A stretch of 64,000 nt of DNA from Roseiarcus sp963835955 (GTDB taxonomy: Bacteria > Pseudomonadota > Alphaproteobacteria > Rhizobiales > Beijerinckiaceae), in the NCBI GenBank assembly GCA_963835955.1, contig CAWIHZ010000005.1, positions 186,001 through 250,000 on the forward strand, given 5' to 3'. The stretch's first letter is position 1; every line of letters begins with the position of its first letter. A program made the position numbers and the translations under genes. Shown here piece by piece: positions 15,111 to 25,211 of the stretch. The notes under the pieces were generated by a model. The model was not told where the DNA came from. It did not search any database and saw nothing but the letters and a program-made list of their open reading frames with translations.

Positions 15111-16439
15111 CTACTGCATCGAGCTGCGCCAGCGCGTCAGATTTTGATAGAGCCGATCCGAATCCTTGGCGGTCGGCCCCCCGGTCGCGTCAGCGGCGGT
15201 TTTCGCCGAGGCGCGGAAAGCCTCGAGCGACGCGTCGGGGGAAGTCTTCTTTTGATCGAGCCAACTCTGGGCGGCCGCGAGTCTCGGCCAGGGCGCTGTC
15301 GGCCAGGAAGCTTCGGCCGCGAGATTGACTTCGCGCCAATGGGCGTCGCGATCGCCGCTGAGGAAGGCGTCGTAATCATCGAGGAAGGCGCGGGCGACGC
15401 GGCCGACCGCGGCGGCGCGCTGCGAACCCGGCGCCTCGTCGAACGCTATGAGCGCCGTGGGTTCGCCGACCGTGTCGACCACATCATCGGCGGCGACAAG
15501 GTTCGGGCGGTCGGCGGCGGTCACCTGCGCCGGGGCGTAGACCGAATCCAGCGTTGTCGACCACGGAATGGTGACGACGTGAAATCGGCCGCCGTCGCCG
15601 AAGTCGCTCAGCGCTTGCAGGTCGTGCGCGCCCAGAACGACAACGGCCGCGCGCCTGCCCGTGGCGAGACCGTCGAGACCTTCCGGGGCCGGTTCGTACA
15701 TCGGATCGACCGCGACGCCCAAGCGGGAAAACAACATTTTGGCGCTGATTGCGGTGGCGCTGTCGGGATCTCCGAAGCTGACGGAACGGCCCTTGAGATC
15801 GGCGATCGACTTGATTTCGCGCGACGCGATCACTTCCAGCGTCTCCGGAGCGAGTCGCGTCACCAACTCGGTGCGCTTCACCCAAGCCGGGTCGGCGGCT
15901 GCGCTGTCGACGACGCTGTCGAGCGTCACCACGGCGAAATCCGCCATGCCAGCCCTGGCGACTTTGGCCAGCCCGGTCGGCGACGTCGATCCGACGATCG
16001 CCCGCCCGGTCTCGCCGCTGTCGCTCAGCACCGCGGCGAAGTCCTTCGCCATCCGGCTTGCGCAGATGTCGCCCGGGTCGGCGAGGATCGAGAACGACCG
16101 GGCGGCCGTAGGCGGCGCGGCCGGCTTCGCCTCGACGGCGGCTCTTGCCGGCGCGGGCCGGACGTATCTCCGGGCCGCCCTGGCGCCGCGGCTACGCCAG
16201 GCGCCGTGCCACAGCACACGCTTTCCGTTCTTGAAAACCGGATGGGCGTAGGGCACCATGCCGGCCGGCGCCCCAGCGTGCGCCGCGGGCGCAAAACCTG
16301 CCTGCGCGACCAGGAACGCCCCGCCGGCGACCGCGCAAACCGCGAGCAAGCGAAAACCTCGCGGCTCCTTCCGCCAGACGTTCCGCAGCTCGCGTCGATC
16401 GGATTCCGGGCGGGCGCCCCAGCTCTTCTCGCACCACAT
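15111..16439 (-). CDS. TAXI-family TRAP transporter solute-binding-like protein
   Basis: 442 residues with an N-terminal membrane/signal segment ('LLAVCAVAGGAFLVAQAGF'). From about residue 110 it is a periplasmic binding-protein fold of the NMT1/TAXI type: 'ADPGDICASRMAKDFAAVLS', 'GIADFAVV'-like 'AGMADFAVVTLDSV', 'IADLKGRSVSFGDPDSATAI' and 'PMYEPAPEGLDGLATGRRAA'. No TRAP membrane subunits are next to it, so it may serve as a sensor or a partner of the downstream Sel1-like membrane protein rather than of a transporter (inference). The 12-base gap to that gene indicates an operon. Confidence 0.75.
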   Translation of the reverse strand: MWCEKSWGARPESDRRELRNVWRKEPRGFRLLAVCAVAGGAFLVAQAGFAPAAHAGAPAGMVPYAHPVFKNGKRVLWHGAWRSRGARAARRYVRPAPARAAVEAKPAAPPTAARSFSILADPGDICASRMAKDFAAVLSDSGETGRAIVGSTSPTGLAKVARAGMADFAVVTLDSVVDSAAADPAWVKRTELVTRLAPETLEVIASREIKSIADLKGRSVSFGDPDSATAISAKMLFSRLGVAVDPMYEPAPEGLDGLATGRRAAVVVLGAHDLQALSDFGDGGRFHVVTIPWSTTLDSVYAPAQVTAADRPNLVAADDVVDTVGEPTALIAFDEAPGSQRAAAVGRVARAFLDDYDAFLSGDRDAHWREVNLAAEASWPTAPWPRLAAAQSWLDQKKTSPDASLEAFRASAKTAADATGGPTAKDSDRLYQNLTRWRSSMQ

Positions 16440-16569
16440 CGCGGGCGAACCTGCAGTCGAAATGCGACCTCATCATGGCGCGCTGCCGGCTCATATTGTG
16501 GCGCGAATGTGGCGGCTGCGGCGTGGCGGCGGCGCGCCGGCCGGGAAATATGACCTCACGCTTGCGCTT

Positions 16570-19500
16570 TCACCCTGACCGGAGCGCGGCCTCGAGCGCG
16601 GCGTCGAGTTCGGCTGGGCCGATCGGGACGAGCGTGGGACCGTCGAGATAGGCCAGGGCGGCGCTGACCGGCAGGGCGGGGTAGAGCGGCTGCAAGGCGG
16701 CGCGATAGAGGGCAAGCTGAGCGACATGGGCGGTCGCGGGTCTCGCCGGCGCCTTGCCTAGTTTGAAATCGACGATCGACAGGCATCCCTCCGCCGCCAC
16801 CAGCCGGTCGAGGCGGCCGTTGTAGGGAACGTCGGCGCTTCCGGGCCGCCGCAGCACGCCCGTCAGCGCCACTTCGCCACGCGAACCGGGGCCGAACAAT
16901 GCGGCGAGATCCGGCGATTCCACGACGCCGACGACCTGGGCCGCGAGGGCGGCGCGCGCCGGCTCGCCGAGGGCGCCGCCCTGGGCGTCGAGATAGGCCT
17001 TGGCGGCGGCGGGGCGAAGGTCCGGCGCCAGATCGGGCAGGATCTGCAGCAGGCCGTGCGCGAGCCTCCCCAGTTCGAGCCGCTCGCGCCCGCCCTCATC
17101 GCCGGCGCCGATGCGCGAGGGGCTGACCGGGAGGAGAGCGGGTTCGGCCGCCGCCCTGGCGCGAAGCCAGGCGGGCAGGGCGCCGGGCGGGCGCGCCGGC
17201 CGCGATTGGCCGCCGTCCTCGGCGCGCAAACCTTCCCCGAACCGCAGAATCGTCTCGCTGGCGTCCCAGGCGGCCGGCGCCTCGGACATCGATGGCGCGA
17301 GGCCGGCGTGGACGAGGTCGTACCAGCAATCGGGCTTGCGCTTTTTGGCCGTCTCGTAGCCGGCGACGACGAGGCGCTGGGCCGCGCGGGTCATTGCGAC
17401 ATAGAGCAGGCGTCGGTGTTCGCCCGCTTCCTTCTCCCGACCGTCGGCCCGCGCGACGACAAGGGCCTCCGGGTCCTCGGCCGCCTTGCCGCTCCAGGCG
17501 AAAAGCGGCGCTTCGCCCGACCGCGCCGGCGCGAGCGGCGGCAGTTTGGGATCTTGCCGCCCGTCCGAGGCAGTGCAGGTGTCGGGCAGGAACACGATCG
17601 GCGCCTCCAGCCCCTTGCTCGCGTGAACGGTGAGGACCCGCACGCCTTCCGACCCGCCCTCCATGTCGCGCTTGATGGCGGCGTCGGTCGCCTCAACCTC
17701 GGCGAGAAACATGTGCATGGAGGGCGGATCGCGCTGCTCATGGGCAAGCGCCAGCGCCAGGAACTCGTCGATCGGATCGGCGGCGTCGGGCCCGAGCCGC
17801 CCGAGCAGCGCCCGGCGGCCCCCGTCCTCTCCGAGAATACGGGCGTAGAACCCGTAAGGCGTGAGCGTCTTGACGCGCGCGCGCCAGATCGCGAGTTTTT
17901 GCGCCGCTTCGGCCGCGCGACCGTCCCGAGCGCTCTCGAGCGCGGCGATGAGCGAGCCGCTCCGTCGGGCCGCGAGCCCGAAAAGATCGTCGTCGTCGAG
18001 GCCGATCAGCGGCGATTTGAGCGCGCAGGCGAGGGTAAGGTCGTCGTCCGGAGACAGCGCGGCGCGGCCGGCGGCGATCAGGTCCATCACCGCGATATGC
18101 TCGCGCAGCTTCAGCCGGTCGGCGCCCGCCGTCTTCACGCGACTGGCTTTGAGCGCCCGGATCATCGCCTCGAAGAAGGCGTTGCGGCGGCGCACCAGGA
18201 TCATCACGTCGCTCTCGCGGATGCGGCGCGGCGCGCCGCTGTCGAGATCGACGACGCGCTCGCCCGAATCTGGCGCGAGCCAATCGCTGATCACCCTGGC
18301 GATGCGGCGCGCCAGCGTCACCGCCGCGTCGGCGCGCGATGGCTCGTCGAGCGGCATCCGCCAGTCGTCGGGCTCGGGCGCGGGGCTCGGAACGATCGGC
18401 GGCCACAACTCGACGACGCCCGGCATTTTGCTGCGAATCGCCTGGTGAGGGGGGGGCGGCTCGCCGGCTTCAGCGACTCCGCGCCAGGTCGACTGAGGTT
18501 CGAAGGTCCGGTCGACGGCGGCCAGCACCGTCGGCGAGGAGCGGAAAGAGAAGGTCAGCGGGACTTCATTGAAGGTTCGTTCCGCCTCGCGATGGCGCTT
18601 CTCGAAAGCGCGCCGCATCTCGGCGAATTTCTCCGGCGCCGCGCCCTGGAAGGAAAAGATCGACTGCTTCTCGTCGCCGACCGCGAAAACCGTGCGATTG
18701 ACGGTGCGCGCGCCGGCGCCGGCGAAGAACTCGGCGCTCAGCGCGGCGAGAATGCGCCACTGCGCCGCCGAGGTGTCCTGAGCCTCGTCGAGGAGCAGGT
18801 GGTCGAGCCCGTAGTCGAGCTTGTGCAGCACCCAGGCCGCGCTGGAGCGCGTCACCAGCGCCAGGGCCCGTGCGATCTGGTCGGCGAAATCGAGGACGCC
18901 TCGCTCGGCCTTCAGCCGGGCGAAGGTCGTCAGGATCGTCTTGGCGGCGGCGAACAGCGCCTCGCTGCGTTCGAGCGTCCGGGCCGCCCGCCTCAATTGG
19001 CGCAGCGCATTGAGCCGATCCTGTTCCGCGACCAGATCGGCGGCGAGCGACGGCGCGCGCTTGGCGAGCGGCTTTGTGATGAGGTTGCGCTCTGCGCCGC
19101 CGCGCGGAGCGCCGCCGCCGCCGTCTGTGAAAAAAGCCCGCAAAAGCGCGGCGGCCCGCGCCTCCGTGGCCTCGGCTTGGTCTGTCTCGCGCAGTCCCAT
19201 CGCCAGAGATTGGTCGTTCTTCGAACCGCTTTCGAGCGTCAGGGCCCAGTCTCGCCGCCGCGCGCGCTTCGCTTCGCCGCCGACCATCTCGGCCTCGACG
19301 CTTGCGGCGGTGACGCCGGGTGGGAGTGCGAGGCGGGTCCGCAACGCCGCCGCATAAGCGCTGGCGTCGGCGAAGGCGTCGAAGGTCTCGGCATGATCGA
19401 GCGCCTCCCGCAGCAGAGCGTCGAAGCCAAAGGCGCCGGCCTCGCGCGCCACCAGCTCCAGCGCCGCCGCGCTCGCCGGCGATGCCGTCATGTCGGCGAG

Positions 19501-20001
19501 CGCCCGATCGCGCGCCTCATCCAACAGAGCCGCCGCCTCGCGCTCGTCGATGACCTTGAAATGAGCGGCGACGTTGCCCTCGAAGGGAAAGAGCCGCAGC
19601 AGCCTCTCGCAGAACGCGTGCAGGGTCTGGATCTTCAGGCCGCCCGGCGTCTCGATCGTGCGCGCAAACAAACGGCGCGCGAATTCGAGTTCGCGCGGCC
19701 CCGGGACCGGGGCGCCGGTGTCGGCGATCGCCCTGGCAAGCTTTTCGTCGCTGAGGCTCGTCCATTCGGCGAGCTGATGGAAAATGCGGGCCGCCATGTT
19801 GGCGGCGGCGGCCTTGGTGAAAGTCAGCCCCAGGATTTGCGCCGGCGGCGTCCCCGCGAGCAGAAGGCGCAGCACGCGCTGCGACAGCACATGGGTCTTG
19901 CCGCTGCCCGCATTGGCGGAAACCCAGGCCGAGGCGGCGGGGTCCGAGGCCCGCGCCTGCATGGCGCGCAGCGCCAGGGGAATTGCGAGAGGCCAATTCA
20001 C
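16570..20001 (-). CDS. addA: Double-strand break repair helicase-nuclease AddA
   Basis: 1143 residues from GTG 20001, which overlaps the addB stop (GTGA). AddA is the UvrD-like helicase and nuclease subunit of AddAB, which resects DNA ends for RecA. Visible: Walker A 'SANAGSGKTHVLSQR', motif Ia 'LGLTFTKAAAANMAARI', Walker B 'LLLDEAQDTSAAQWRIL', motif III 'GDEKQSIFSFQGA', motif V 'LTVHASKGLEAPIVFLPDT', motif VI 'YVAMTRAAQRLVVAG' and the C-terminal PD-(D/E)XK site 'IVDFKLG...QLALYRAAL'. The length is normal for alphaproteobacterial AddA. It is translated together with addB. Confidence 0.95.
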   Translation of the reverse strand: MNWPLAIPLALRAMQARASDPAASAWVSANAGSGKTHVLSQRVLRLLLAGTPPAQILGLTFTKAAAANMAARIFHQLAEWTSLSDEKLARAIADTGAPVPGPRELEFARRLFARTIETPGGLKIQTLHAFCERLLRLFPFEGNVAAHFKVIDEREAAALLDEARDRALADMTASPASAAALELVAREAGAFGFDALLREALDHAETFDAFADASAYAAALRTRLALPPGVTAASVEAEMVGGEAKRARRRDWALTLESGSKNDQSLAMGLRETDQAEATEARAAALLRAFFTDGGGGAPRGGAERNLITKPLAKRAPSLAADLVAEQDRLNALRQLRRAARTLERSEALFAAAKTILTTFARLKAERGVLDFADQIARALALVTRSSAAWVLHKLDYGLDHLLLDEAQDTSAAQWRILAALSAEFFAGAGARTVNRTVFAVGDEKQSIFSFQGAAPEKFAEMRRAFEKRHREAERTFNEVPLTFSFRSSPTVLAAVDRTFEPQSTWRGVAEAGEPPPPHQAIRSKMPGVVELWPPIVPSPAPEPDDWRMPLDEPSRADAAVTLARRIARVISDWLAPDSGERVVDLDSGAPRRIRESDVMILVRRRNAFFEAMIRALKASRVKTAGADRLKLREHIAVMDLIAAGRAALSPDDDLTLACALKSPLIGLDDDDLFGLAARRSGSLIAALESARDGRAAEAAQKLAIWRARVKTLTPYGFYARILGEDGGRRALLGRLGPDAADPIDEFLALALAHEQRDPPSMHMFLAEVEATDAAIKRDMEGGSEGVRVLTVHASKGLEAPIVFLPDTCTASDGRQDPKLPPLAPARSGEAPLFAWSGKAAEDPEALVVARADGREKEAGEHRRLLYVAMTRAAQRLVVAGYETAKKRKPDCWYDLVHAGLAPSMSEAPAAWDASETILRFGEGLRAEDGGQSRPARPPGALPAWLRARAAAEPALLPVSPSRIGAGDEGGRERLELGRLAHGLLQILPDLAPDLRPAAAKAYLDAQGGALGEPARAALAAQVVGVVESPDLAALFGPGSRGEVALTGVLRRPGSADVPYNGRLDRLVAAEGCLSIVDFKLGKAPARPATAHVAQLALYRAALQPLYPALPVSAALAYLDGPTLVPIGPAELDAALEAALRSG

Positions 20002-23000
20002 GCCTCGCCTCCGCCGTCCGCCTCGCCGCCGTTCAGCGACCATTCCTTAACGCGCGCCAGATGATCGTACTCGCCGAAGCGCCCGGCGAATTTTGGGAAC
20101 GGCCGCGACAGATAGGGGGTCTCAGGCTTGGCGAACTGGTCGAGCAGCGTCTTCAGCCCGGCAAAATGCGTCTCGGCGAGCGCCGCAATTTCGGCGTTCT
20201 TGCCTCCCGCCTCGCTGACCTTGCCGCCGTCCGCGCCGCCGAGCTTGAGATAGAGCGCCCGCTTCGGCTTCAGGGCGCCGAGCCCCGCGAACCCGCCGCG
20301 CTCGAGAATCGCCGCCTCCAGCGTCAGTTGCGGCGCGAAGCCGACCTTCACTTCATTCGGCCCCGGCGGCGTACCGCTTTTGTAGTCGATCAGCGCCGCG
20401 CCGCCCGACCGCAGGACGTCGATCCGGTCGGCCCGCGCCCTCAATCTGAACGGCGCGCCGTCGGCGAGCGGAAAACCAATCTCGCCCTGGCGCTCGACAA
20501 AGATGCGGTCGATCTCGCCGCGAGTTCTTGCGCTCGAAGTCGAGAACGAAGTCGACGCTCTTTTCAATATTCGGCCAAGCCAGACCCCTGAACGCCGGGT
20601 CGCGGAGCAGAGCGGCGAAGCGCGCGCGCGCCAGCCCGCGCAGAACCTCGCGCGCGTCGGACGGCAGGGGCCCGGAGGGGTAGCGCTCGCAAAAGTCCTG
20701 CAACGCCGCGTGCCACGCTTCGCCCGCCTCGCGGGGCCCAAGCTCGCGCATGATCGGGTCCAGCGCCCTGAGTTTGAGGACATACTCGGCGTAAATGGCG
20801 TAAGGGTCGCGCCGCAGCGTCTCGATCCGGGTGACGCTGAGCGAACGGGGCCGAAGCTCGACGGGCGGACGCGGCTCCGGCCTGAGGACGAGAGCGCTGG
20901 CGTCGGGCTGATCGAGCGCGCGCGCCAGAGCAATATAAGCCTCGCCGCGCTCCTCGGCGGCGCGAATTGCCTCGCCGCCGCCGCCCGCCGCAGCGACAAT
21001 GCGCTGGAGAAAGCGCGAGGCGACGGTCGGCTCCGTTCCGCGCTTTCTGGAGCGGCTGACAAACGCTTCGCCGGCGCCGAGCGCGGCGACGAAATCATGC
21101 GCGGTCTGGCCTATGCGCCGCTCCGGCGCCGAAAGGCCGAGTGCTGCGCGCATCGGCCGGTTGAGAAAGGCGTCGGTCTCGACCGCGGGCGGCCAGACCT
21201 TTTCATCGAGGCCCGCGACCAGCACGCGGTCGAAGGAAAGCAGGCGCGCCTCCAGCAGGCCCAAAATCTTGAGGCGCGGATGGCCGCCTCTGGCCGGCGG
21301 CGCGCGAAGGGCGGCGAGCGCGTCGTTGAAAAGCGCGGCGTATTCGCCCAAGGCGCAGGGAAAGCCGTCGCCCGCGGCCTCGCTCCATTCCTCGATCAAT
21401 TCGCTCAGCGCGTCGAGCCCATGCGGCGCCGGGGCGTCGGCTTCGGGCGCGGCGAGCGCGGCGTCGATCGCCGCGCGATGGGCTTCGAGGCGACCGCGCA
21501 ACGAATCCGCGGCATGAACTGCGCGCAACCGCGCGAGCGCGGTCATCACGTCGCGGGCGAGCCGTTCGCCGGCCGCACGCTCCTTCTCCCCGATGGCCCG
21601 GATCGCCGGATGCGCGTGGCCGTCGTTCGCCGCCGCGCGCGCCGTCGCGAAGGCCTGGTCGAGATCGTCGAGCGCGCCGAGCGGCGCCGCGCGGAAAACG
21701 CCGAGCTCCAGGGCGCGGGCGGCGCTGTGCAATTCCGCGCGCGCGCGGCCGAAACGCGCCGCCGGAGCGGCGAGAAGCGCCAGAACGTTGAGCGGCGAGA
21801 ATTCGATCGCCGCCTGCAGAACCAGACGCGCCAGCGTCCCGGCCTCGCTCTGGCCGAGGGTGCGTCCGGCTGAATCCTCGACCTCGACCCCCCAGCGCGC
21901 GAGCTCCGCCGAAACTCGGCGCGCGATCGACGGCTCGGGCGTCACCAGCGCGGCGGTCTTCCCCGGCGTCTCGAGCGCTTCGCGCATGGCGATCGCGAGC
22001 GCCAGCGCTTCCTCATTCTCGTTATCGGCGACTATGATCGAAACGCCTTCGAGCGCCGCGGCGACTTCGGGTGGCGACAACGCGTTGGTCCGGTCGCGCC
22101 AGCGGTCGGTCGAGCCGGCGGGACGAAGCGCTTCGCTCAGGAAAGCGGCGCGCGCCAGAAGAGGCGGCGGCGGCGAGCCGAGCGCCACAACCTGCTCCCG
22201 CGTGACGCCGATCGTGCCGATCAGCCGATGCAGCAGGGCTTGCGGATGGCCGGAAAGGCCCTGCGCGGCCTCGTCGCCGGCGCCGATCATCGCAAAGGCC
22301 TGATCGTCGAGGTTCAGATCGAGGCCCGGGAGCACCACCGCGCCTTGGGGGCCGCGGGCGATCGCCGCGATCAGCCTGGCGGTGGCGCGGTTGGCGCCGG
22401 TCGAGCCGGCGACGATGGTCGGCCCGCGCGGCGCCCGGGCCGCCAGCGCCTCGATCTCGGCCTCGATCAGAAGCGAAACCCGCCTGGCGCGGTCGATGAG
22501 CCCGTTCTCGTCGAGCCATCGCGGCCAGTGCGTGACGGCGATTTTGAGAAAGTCGAGCGTGATCCGCCAGTAGGAATCGTAGGTCTCGGGCGCGAGCGCA
22601 TCGAGCCGGTCCCAGGACGCGCCCTCGATGATCACGTCGTCGATCAGCGAGGCGAGATCGGCGGCGAGCGCATAGGCCTGCGCCGGGGTGGTGGCGACGA
22701 GCGCCGGTTCATGATCGTCGAACAGGAGATCGCCTTTGTCGTCGGCCCCGCGAATCGCCCCGCGCAACGCCTCGCCCCAGGCCCGCGCCAGAAGCGCCAG
22801 CGTATGACGGCGGGTCAGTTCGCCGACCGCGCGCGGCGCCTCGGCGCGCGCAACGTCGTCCGGCGAATGCTCGACGAACGTCGCCGCGCCATCGGGTTCA
22901 AGAGCGCCCAGCGGCGCGATGCGCGGCAATAGAAGGCTCTCGCCGCCGCTCGCCGCCAGCAGCGCCTCGGCGAGCGCGGCGGCGGCCCGTTGCGTCGGCA

Positions 23001-23148
23001 CGTAGATCGTCGCGCTCGCCAGCGCCAGCGGTCCTCCCGCGCCGGGAAAGCCCTCGATCAGAACGCCGTCGAGGAGCGCGCGGGCGAGCGTCGGCAGAAA
23101 CGGCGCGCCGGTTGGAATCGTGAACACGCGAGGCTCGCGGGAAAGCAT
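19998..23148 (-). pseudogene. addB: Double-strand break repair protein AddB, one frameshift as sequenced
   Basis: AddB partners AddA in end resection. It starts at ATG 23148 ('VFTIPTGAPFLPTLARALL') with the inactive helicase-like N-terminal half ('IYVPTQRAAAALAEALL', 'RVLVAGLDEKVWPPAVETD'). The frame breaks at about 20520-20532, after 'FVLDFERK'. One base later it resumes with 'GEIDRIFVERQGEIGF', the nuclease block 'GGAALIDYKSGTPPGPNE' and the tail 'FAGRFGEYDHLARVKEW'. 3151 nt minus one gives 1050 codons, the expected size. The similarity on both sides is intact, so either a very recent mutation or an inserted base in the assembly is responsible. It is the first gene of the addBA operon. Confidence 0.9.
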
Positions 23149-23215
23149 GCGCCGTTCTCACGTAGGGGCCGCGGGAAGGCAAGCGACGCCGCTCAGAGAT
23201 CGTGGGATAAAAGCC

Positions 23216-24238
23216 TCATTTTTTGAGCGCCGCCGCGAGCCGCCGCCAGTGCGCCTGATCGCCGGGGATCCCGAACCGCAGCCGGTCGGGCGCGCCGGCG
23301 AAGGGGCGGGTGAGGATCCCCGCCGCGAGCAGGCGCTGGAAAATCTCGCCCGCGTCCTCGCGCGCGGCCAGGCGGAAGAGGCGCGTGCCGCCGACGACGC
23401 GCCAGCGGTTGTTCTGGAGAAGTCCGTCGAGCCGCGCCGCCTCTTCGCCGAGACGAACGCGCATGGCGTCCAACCAATCCAAATCGGCGAGCGCCCGCGT
23501 GCCGATCACAATCGCGGCGCCGCTGACCGGCCAGGGCCCGAGGGTCGCGCGCAAAGGCTCCGCAATGTCCGGCGAAGCGAGCGCGAAGCCGAGGCGAAGG
23601 CCGGGCAGGCCGTAGCTCTTGCCGAAAGAGCGCAGCACGATCGCGCCGGCCGCGGGCAAGACCGGGGCGAGACTTTCCTCGACGCCGTCGAAATCGGCGA
23701 AGGCTTCATCGACGATCAGGGTCCCGCCGCGCCGTTCGAGGCTCCGGTGCAGTTCGAGGAGGTCCGCGCGACTGACGACGCGCCCGTCGGGATTGTTGGG
23801 ATTGACGACGACCGCGACGTCGAGTTCTTCCATGTCCTCGAGATGCTTCGCCTCGACGACGCGGGCCCCCGCGGCTGTGAAGGCCTCCGCGTGACCGCCG
23901 TAGGTCGGTCCCAGCACGCCGACGGCGCCGCGCGGGACGATGCGCGGCAGCGCCTGGATCAGCGCCTGCGAGCCCGGGCCCGCCACGACGATTTCCGCCG
24001 TCACACCGTAATTGTAAGCGGCGGCGCCCTCCAGTTCGACGAGCGCGGCGCTGTCGGGCAATCGCGACCAGGCCTCGGGCGCGAGTTCCGGCACGGGATA
24101 GGGGTGCGGATTGATCCCGGTCGAAAGATCGATCCAGGGCAGGGGCGCGCGGGGCGCGAGCCGGCGCGCGACGTCGAGCGCGCCGCCATGATAGGTGAAG
24201 GGACGCGTATCCCCCGCCGAGTCTCGTCCAGCCGTCAT
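23216..24238 (-). CDS. cobC: Threonine-phosphate decarboxylase CobC
   Basis: 340 residues from ATG 24238; a frame to 24277 exists but the family begins near 'TYHGGALDVARRLAP'. A fold-type I PLP enzyme that makes (R)-1-amino-2-propanol phosphate for the cobalamin side chain. Seen: 'IDLSTGINPHPYPVPEL', 'VVVNPNNPDGRVVSRADLL', 'LIVDEAFADF' and the PLP lysine Lys207 in 'RSFGKSYGLPGLRLGFA'. It is divergent from cobD with overlapping start codons (this ATG occupies 24238-24236, that of cobD 24237-24239), so its promoter must lie within cobD. Confidence 0.92.
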   Translation of the reverse strand: MTAGRDSAGDTRPFTYHGGALDVARRLAPRAPLPWIDLSTGINPHPYPVPELAPEAWSRLPDSAALVELEGAAAYNYGVTAEIVVAGPGSQALIQALPRIVPRGAVGVLGPTYGGHAEAFTAAGARVVEAKHLEDMEELDVAVVVNPNNPDGRVVSRADLLELHRSLERRGGTLIVDEAFADFDGVEESLAPVLPAAGAIVLRSFGKSYGLPGLRLGFALASPDIAEPLRATLGPWPVSGAAIVIGTRALADLDWLDAMRVRLGEEAARLDGLLQNNRWRVVGGTRLFRLAAREDAGEIFQRLLAAGILTRPFAGAPDRLRFGIPGDQAHWRRLAAALKK

Positions 24239-25211
24239 GTCGCTTTCGTACTCGCTGCCGCTCGCGCTCGCGGCCACTGGCGTCGAGGCGCTGGTCGGCT
24301 ATCCGCCGTCTCTCTATCGCGCGCTTGGCCATCCCGTCACCTGGATCGGGGCGTGGCTGGAATGGCTGGAGGCGAGGCTCAATCGGCCGGAGCTGAGTTT
24401 CGGCGTGCGGCGGGCGCTGGGCGCAGCCGCGCTCGTCATGCTGCTGGCGCCGGTCGCGCTCATCGCGGGCGCGGCGACTCATACGCTCGCCCCCATCGGC
24501 GCAACCGGCTTCGCGATCCTGGCGTTGCTCGCCGCGAGCCTGCCGGCCCAGCGCAGTCTCGACAGCCATGTGCGCGCAGTGGCGGAAGGGCTCGACGAAA
24601 GTCTCGACCAGGGGCGGCGCGCGGTCGCGATGATCGTCGGGCGCAATCCGCGTGCGCTTGACGAGTCCGGCGTCGCCCGCGCCGCGATCGAGAGCCTGGC
24701 CGAGAATTTCTCCGACGGCGTGGTCGCCCCGATCTTTTGGATCGCGTTCGGCGGATTGACGGGCGGCGCGCTCTACAAGTCGGTCAACACCGCCGACAGC
24801 ATGATCGGCCACCAGGATGACCGCTACGCCGCCTTCGGCTGGGCGGCGGCGCGGCTCGACGATCTCGTCAACTTGCCCGCCTCGCGGCTCGCCGCCCTTT
24901 GGATCGCGATCGCCGCCGCGCTGACGCCGGGCGCCTCGGCGCGCGAGGCCGTCCGCGCCGTTCGGCGCGACGCGCGCAACCATCGCTCGCCCAACGCCGG
25001 CTGGCCGGAAGCCGCGATGGCCGGCGCGCTGGGCCTGAAACTCGCCGGGCCGCGCGTCTACGGCGACACGCTGGTCGAGGACGCCTTCATGGGGGACGGG
25101 CGAGGCGAGGCGGACGCCGCCGACATCCGGCGGGCGTTACGGCTCTACCGGCTCGCCTGCATCGTTCAAGCCATGGCGCTGCTGGGCGGGTCGCTCATCG
25201 CGCGACTTTGA
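24237..25211 (+). CDS. cobD: Adenosylcobinamide-phosphate synthase CobD (CbiB)
   Basis: 324 residues, polytopic inner-membrane protein. It joins the aminopropanol (phosphate) arm to adenosylcobyric acid. Family blocks: 'LPLALAATGVEALVGYPPSLYRALGHPVTWIG', 'IVGRNPRALDESGVARAAIESLAENFSDGVVAPIFW', 'YKSVNTADSMIGHQDDRYAAFGWAAARLDDLVNL' and 'RDARNHRSPNAGWPEAAMAGAL' (each quoted in part of the sequence). Four to five hydrophobic segments are evident. The product of neighbouring cobC is one of its substrates. The 3' end overlaps the convergent cobQ by 17 bases. Confidence 0.94.
   Translation: MSLSYSLPLALAATGVEALVGYPPSLYRALGHPVTWIGAWLEWLEARLNRPELSFGVRRALGAAALVMLLAPVALIAGAATHTLAPIGATGFAILALLAASLPAQRSLDSHVRAVAEGLDESLDQGRRAVAMIVGRNPRALDESGVARAAIESLAENFSDGVVAPIFWIAFGGLTGGALYKSVNTADSMIGHQDDRYAAFGWAAARLDDLVNLPASRLAALWIAIAAALTPGASAREAVRAVRRDARNHRSPNAGWPEAAMAGALGLKLAGPRVYGDTLVEDAFMGDGRGEADAADIRRALRLYRLACIVQAMALLGGSLIARL

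Noticed and set aside
17056..20064. Very long open frame (about 1000 codons) on the plus strand opposite addA
   Set aside because: It mirrors addA codon for codon, is Arg/Gly/Ala-rich and has no family features; long antisense frames are expected at this GC content.
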